6,866 nt of DNA. It comes from Bacillota bacterium (GTDB lineage Bacteria > Bacillota > Sulfobacillia > Sulfobacillales > Sulfobacillaceae). The stretch lies in contig JAMCTO010000029.1 in assembly GCA_023381095.1 (NCBI GenBank), positions 1 through 6,866 on the forward strand, given 5' to 3'. The position numbers were made by a program, and so were the translations under genes. The notes below the pieces were generated by a model that worked only from the letters and a program-made list of their open reading frames with translations, did not search any database and had not been told where the DNA came from. Position 1 is the stretch's first letter; every line of letters starts with the position of its first letter. Shown here in pieces: positions 5,117 through 6,866 of this stretch.

Positions 5117-5971
5117 TTGGCATTGTGGTTTGAGGAAAAAGCGTCACCCGCGCATCGTCTTAAGTGGAAGATTACCCAACAGCTATTTTCCGGAAAATCT
5201 CGTTATCAGCATATCCAGGTACTGGACACCGAGCAATTCGGACCTTCTTTGGTACTCGACGGCATAATGCAAACGACATCCGGAGATGAGTTTATCTATC
5301 ACGAGATGTTGGCGTTGGTGCCTCTTATGGCGCATCCTCATCCAGAAACCGTCCTGATCATCGGTGGCGGCGACGGGGGATTGGCCAGAGAGGTGCTGAA
5401 ATACCCGGCAGTCAAGCAGGTCACACTAGTTGAAATTGATCGCATGGTGGTAGAAGTGTCTCGCCAATATCTTCCCACCCATACTGTAGCCCTTGATGAT
5501 CCCCGGTTAACCCTCGTCGAAGAGGATGGGAGTCTTTTCCTCGACAACGCATCAGAAGGCCAGTTTGATGTCATTTTGGTGGATTCTACGGATCCTGAAG
5601 GGAACGGGCCAGGCACCGTCCTCTACACACCAGAATTCCACAACAAGCTCTATCGAGCCCTCAAACCAGATGGTCTTTATGTTCAGCAGACGGGAGCGCC
5701 CTTTTATAACCCTGAAGTGGTCACGATGGTGACCGAAGATGTTGTAGAAAAATTTTCTTTGTGCCGCGTGTACTGGTGTACTGTGCCAACCTATCCGGGC
5801 GCTCTCTTCACCTTTACCGCCGGTTCCAAAAAGTATGACCCGATGCACCCTGTTCAAGATGTCGCGTGGGAGACGTGTTGGTACACTCGAAAAATACACG
5901 AAATGTCGTTTACTTTGCCTCCTTATGTGGCAAAGTTATTGCCGAAACCATTGCAGGATGCTCAATCATAA
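5117..5971 (+). CDS. speE: Spermidine synthase (polyamine aminopropyltransferase)
   Basis: The 284-residue cytosolic enzyme transfers the aminopropyl group of decarboxylated SAM to putrescine (or a related amine), giving spermidine and methylthioadenosine. The length is normal for the bacterial family. Visible motifs are the N-terminal WFEE, LVLDG (46-50), DEFIYHEML (57-65), the nucleotide-binding GGGDGG (83-88), VEID (105-108), EDG (136-138) and the active-site loop DSTDPEG (156-162); YPG (226-228) is also conserved. The start is TTG at 5117, supported by AAGGAG (5102-5107) 9 nt upstream and by the family's usual N-terminus. No speD or agmatinase gene adjoins it. The upstream saccharopine-dehydrogenase-like gene may belong to the same pathway, although the two are separated by a terminator. 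Confidence 0.97.
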   Translation: MALWFEEKASPAHRLKWKITQQLFSGKSRYQHIQVLDTEQFGPSLVLDGIMQTTSGDEFIYHEMLALVPLMAHPHPETVLIIGGGDGGLAREVLKYPAVKQVTLVEIDRMVVEVSRQYLPTHTVALDDPRLTLVEEDGSLFLDNASEGQFDVILVDSTDPEGNGPGTVLYTPEFHNKLYRALKPDGLYVQQTGAPFYNPEVVTMVTEDVVEKFSLCRVYWCTVPTYPGALFTFTAGSKKYDPMHPVQDVAWETCWYTRKIHEMSFTLPPYVAKLLPKPLQDAQS

Positions 5972-5982
5972 CTAAAAGGACA

Positions 5983-6015
5983 CCCGCGCACTCCCTCGAT
6001 TTGGAAATGCGCGGG
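5983..6015 (+). terminator. Weak hairpin after speE
   Basis: CCCGCGCA (5983-5990) and TGCGCGGG (6008-6015) pair perfectly over 8 bp around a 17-nt loop, starting 11 nt after the speE stop. There is no T-run, so it may be a Rho-dependent pause or a 3'-end stabiliser, not a classical terminator. Confidence 0.35.
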
Positions 6016-6093
6016 CCGGACCTCTCCTTGTACAGCGAAAACGGCATTAAGTGATGGCCACTCCCTACAACTTGCGGCAGCCAAAAACGCCTA

Positions 6094-6252
6094 TCATCCA
6101 TCTACTTCACCATGCAAAATGCTTTTGACGATGTCTTCCACTTGGGAATCTGTAGCCATGGTTGCTCGACGCAAAGTACTAAGAGCCTGGCGCAGGTGCG
6201 TTTCGTCAAGGCGCTGACCGGGCCACTCAAGCACTTGGCACGTTTTCCGCAC
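6094..6252 (-). CDS. Short unrecognised ORF, possibly a truncated gene tail
   Basis: A minus-strand frame from GTG (6252-6250) to TGA (6096-6094) gives 52 residues. An in-frame stop lies immediately before the GTG, and no Shine-Dalgarno is visible. The product is hydrophilic and helix-prone, with LEWPGQ near the start and DSQVEDIVKSILHGE near the end. The composition looks protein-like, but I recognise no family. Since it is downstream of a truncated DUF4338 gene on the same strand, it may be the 3' remnant of a gene cut by rearrangement. It could also be chance. Confidence 0.3.
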   Translation of the reverse strand: MRKTCQVLEWPGQRLDETHLRQALSTLRRATMATDSQVEDIVKSILHGEVDG

Positions 6253-6327
6253 CTAAAATGTGATAATTACACCAGTGCATAGATGGAATTTTCTCTCAAA
6301 TATGCCATCGGAGTACATATTCGGTTA

Positions 6328-6633
6328 TCACCCTTGTAGAGCCCTCAGTTTCTCGCGGAATCGCGGATCCCAGGGATACAGAAAGATGGCTTTGACGGGC
6401 AGCGCCCGTTGCGTGTGGCGATCGCGCTTCCCCCACCCTTGAGTGTCCCCGACATAGATCCCATTGGCCGCCCGGTAGCACGTGCCCGCAAGGGTGCGGG
6501 GATCGGTAAAGATTTCGAGGAGCACGGGGCGAAAATGGTGACGGGCCTCCCAGTCCCGGACGAGTTGTTTGGCGGCCAAGGCCAAGCCTGCGGAGGCGAG
6601 ATATTTTACATGCACCGCCTTAATGGGCGGGGC
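6328..6633 (-). pseudogene. C-terminal fragment of a DUF4338 / DruA-like protein
   Basis: The last 100 or so codons of a 128-codon minus-strand frame match the C-terminal half of DUF4338 (Pfam PF14236, annotated as Druantia protein DruA). Visible are VKYLAS, then RPVLLEIFTDP, then GTCYRAANGIYVGDTQG, then KRDRH and IFLYPWDPRFREKL before the natural stop. Full-length relatives are roughly three times longer; the N-terminal half is missing. The residues before about 6633 (to the ATG at 6714) do not resemble the family, so the ORF start is not genuine. DUF4338 genes are common in mobile islands, and no other Druantia gene is here. This makes it a decayed mobile-type gene, not an anti-phage system. 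In the run YRAANGI, the glycine replaces a usually conserved tryptophan. Confidence 0.75.
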
Positions 6634-6772
6634 GCCCGACACCCGGCATAATAATGGGCAGGGACCCAATCGTGCAGATGTCAACGACAAGTTTAAAATC
6701 CCCAATGAGAACAATTCAATTTCCCTAAAAAGGTACGGTAAATTCTCTAAAATCGATAGGATTCTGCCGAAG

Positions 6773-6844
6773 TCACGGGGAATGAGAAGGAGCCGTGTTT
6801 AGTCCGAGGGCCCGTAAGCGATCCAGCGTGGGAATGGTCAGCAT
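6773..6844 (-). pseudogene. istB: Broken 5' end of an IS21 IstB helper ATPase
   Basis: A minus-strand ATG at 6844 opens with MLTIPTLDRLRALGLN, which closely matches the N-terminus of IS21-family IstB ATPases (MLxxPTLxxLRALxLxGMA). Homology ends there (about 6797) and the frame stops at TGA (6775-6773) after 23 residues, so all of the AAA+ ATPase domain is lost. A G-rich run 8 nt upstream could be its Shine-Dalgarno. The window ends in what should be the istA/istB junction, so an istA copy or remnant may lie just outside. Confidence 0.6.
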
Positions 6845-6866
6845 GCCGCAGGCCCCCCGATCGGGG

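Larger units (their letters stand above)
6328..6866 (-). mobile_element. Composite of mobile-element remnants
   Basis: Two unrelated mobile-type fragments, DUF4338 (6328-6633) and istB (6773-6844), lie on the same strand. They are separated by about 140 nt of AT-richer sequence that shows no gene. Both are truncated at the sides facing each other (3' end of istB lost, 5' half of DUF4338 lost). This suggests one deletion or recombination joined them. No terminal inverted repeats or target duplications could be recognised. Confidence 0.55.

Noticed and set aside
6328..6633. Druantia anti-phage defence system
   Set aside because: Only a truncated DruA-like (DUF4338) C-terminus is present, with no druB-E genes and loss of the N-terminal half; DUF4338 proteins are mostly found outside Druantia.

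Overview
The window looks like a chromosomal segment of a moderately GC-balanced Gram-positive bacterium (Bacillota). Gene starts carry AAAGGAG-type ribosome binding sites, SpeE uses a TTG start, and the kinase resembles DegS. The overall style (class I c-di-GMP riboswitch, soluble DegS-like kinase, DUF4338 and IS21 debris) would fit an acidophilic Sulfobacillus-like lineage, but that placement is inference from memory and no marker gene proves it.

Region 1 (1-3042) is a signalling island on the plus strand. It holds a stand-alone CheY-like receiver (118-546) and a promoter leading into a clear class I c-di-GMP riboswitch (about 605-690). The riboswitch is followed at once by a 44-residue gene for a secreted micro-peptide (722-856). 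A perfect 11-bp inverted repeat (859-883) comes next, then a soluble HisKA_3/HATPase sensor kinase (912-1607). Overlapping the kinase by 17 nt is a protein with TPR-like helices and a degenerate HD-GYP domain (1591-3042). C-di-GMP therefore appears twice in one transcription unit: as the riboswitch ligand, and in the ancestry of a phosphodiesterase-type domain that has lost its catalytic HD pair. The combination of a pre-peptide and a TPR protein is also reminiscent of Phr/Rap-type circuits. This is the most novel part of the window.

Region 2 (3043-5971) holds two metabolic genes. The first, a saccharopine-dehydrogenase-fold oxidoreductase (3397-4644), is preceded by an RNA-like nest of inverted repeats and followed by an intrinsic terminator. 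It most resembles carboxy(nor)spermidine dehydrogenases. After a 472-nt gap carrying a fossil of an ABC-transporter ATPase signature comes spermidine synthase speE (5117-5971). The two genes suggest a polyamine locus, but no SAM decarboxylase or carboxyspermidine decarboxylase is present here.

Region 3 (5972-6866) is a decayed mobile-element zone, coding mainly on the minus strand. It contains a short unrecognised ORF (6094-6252), a C-terminal fragment of a DUF4338/DruA-like protein (6328-6633) and the first codons of an IS21 IstB helper ATPase (6773-6844) broken by a stop, with no intact gene.
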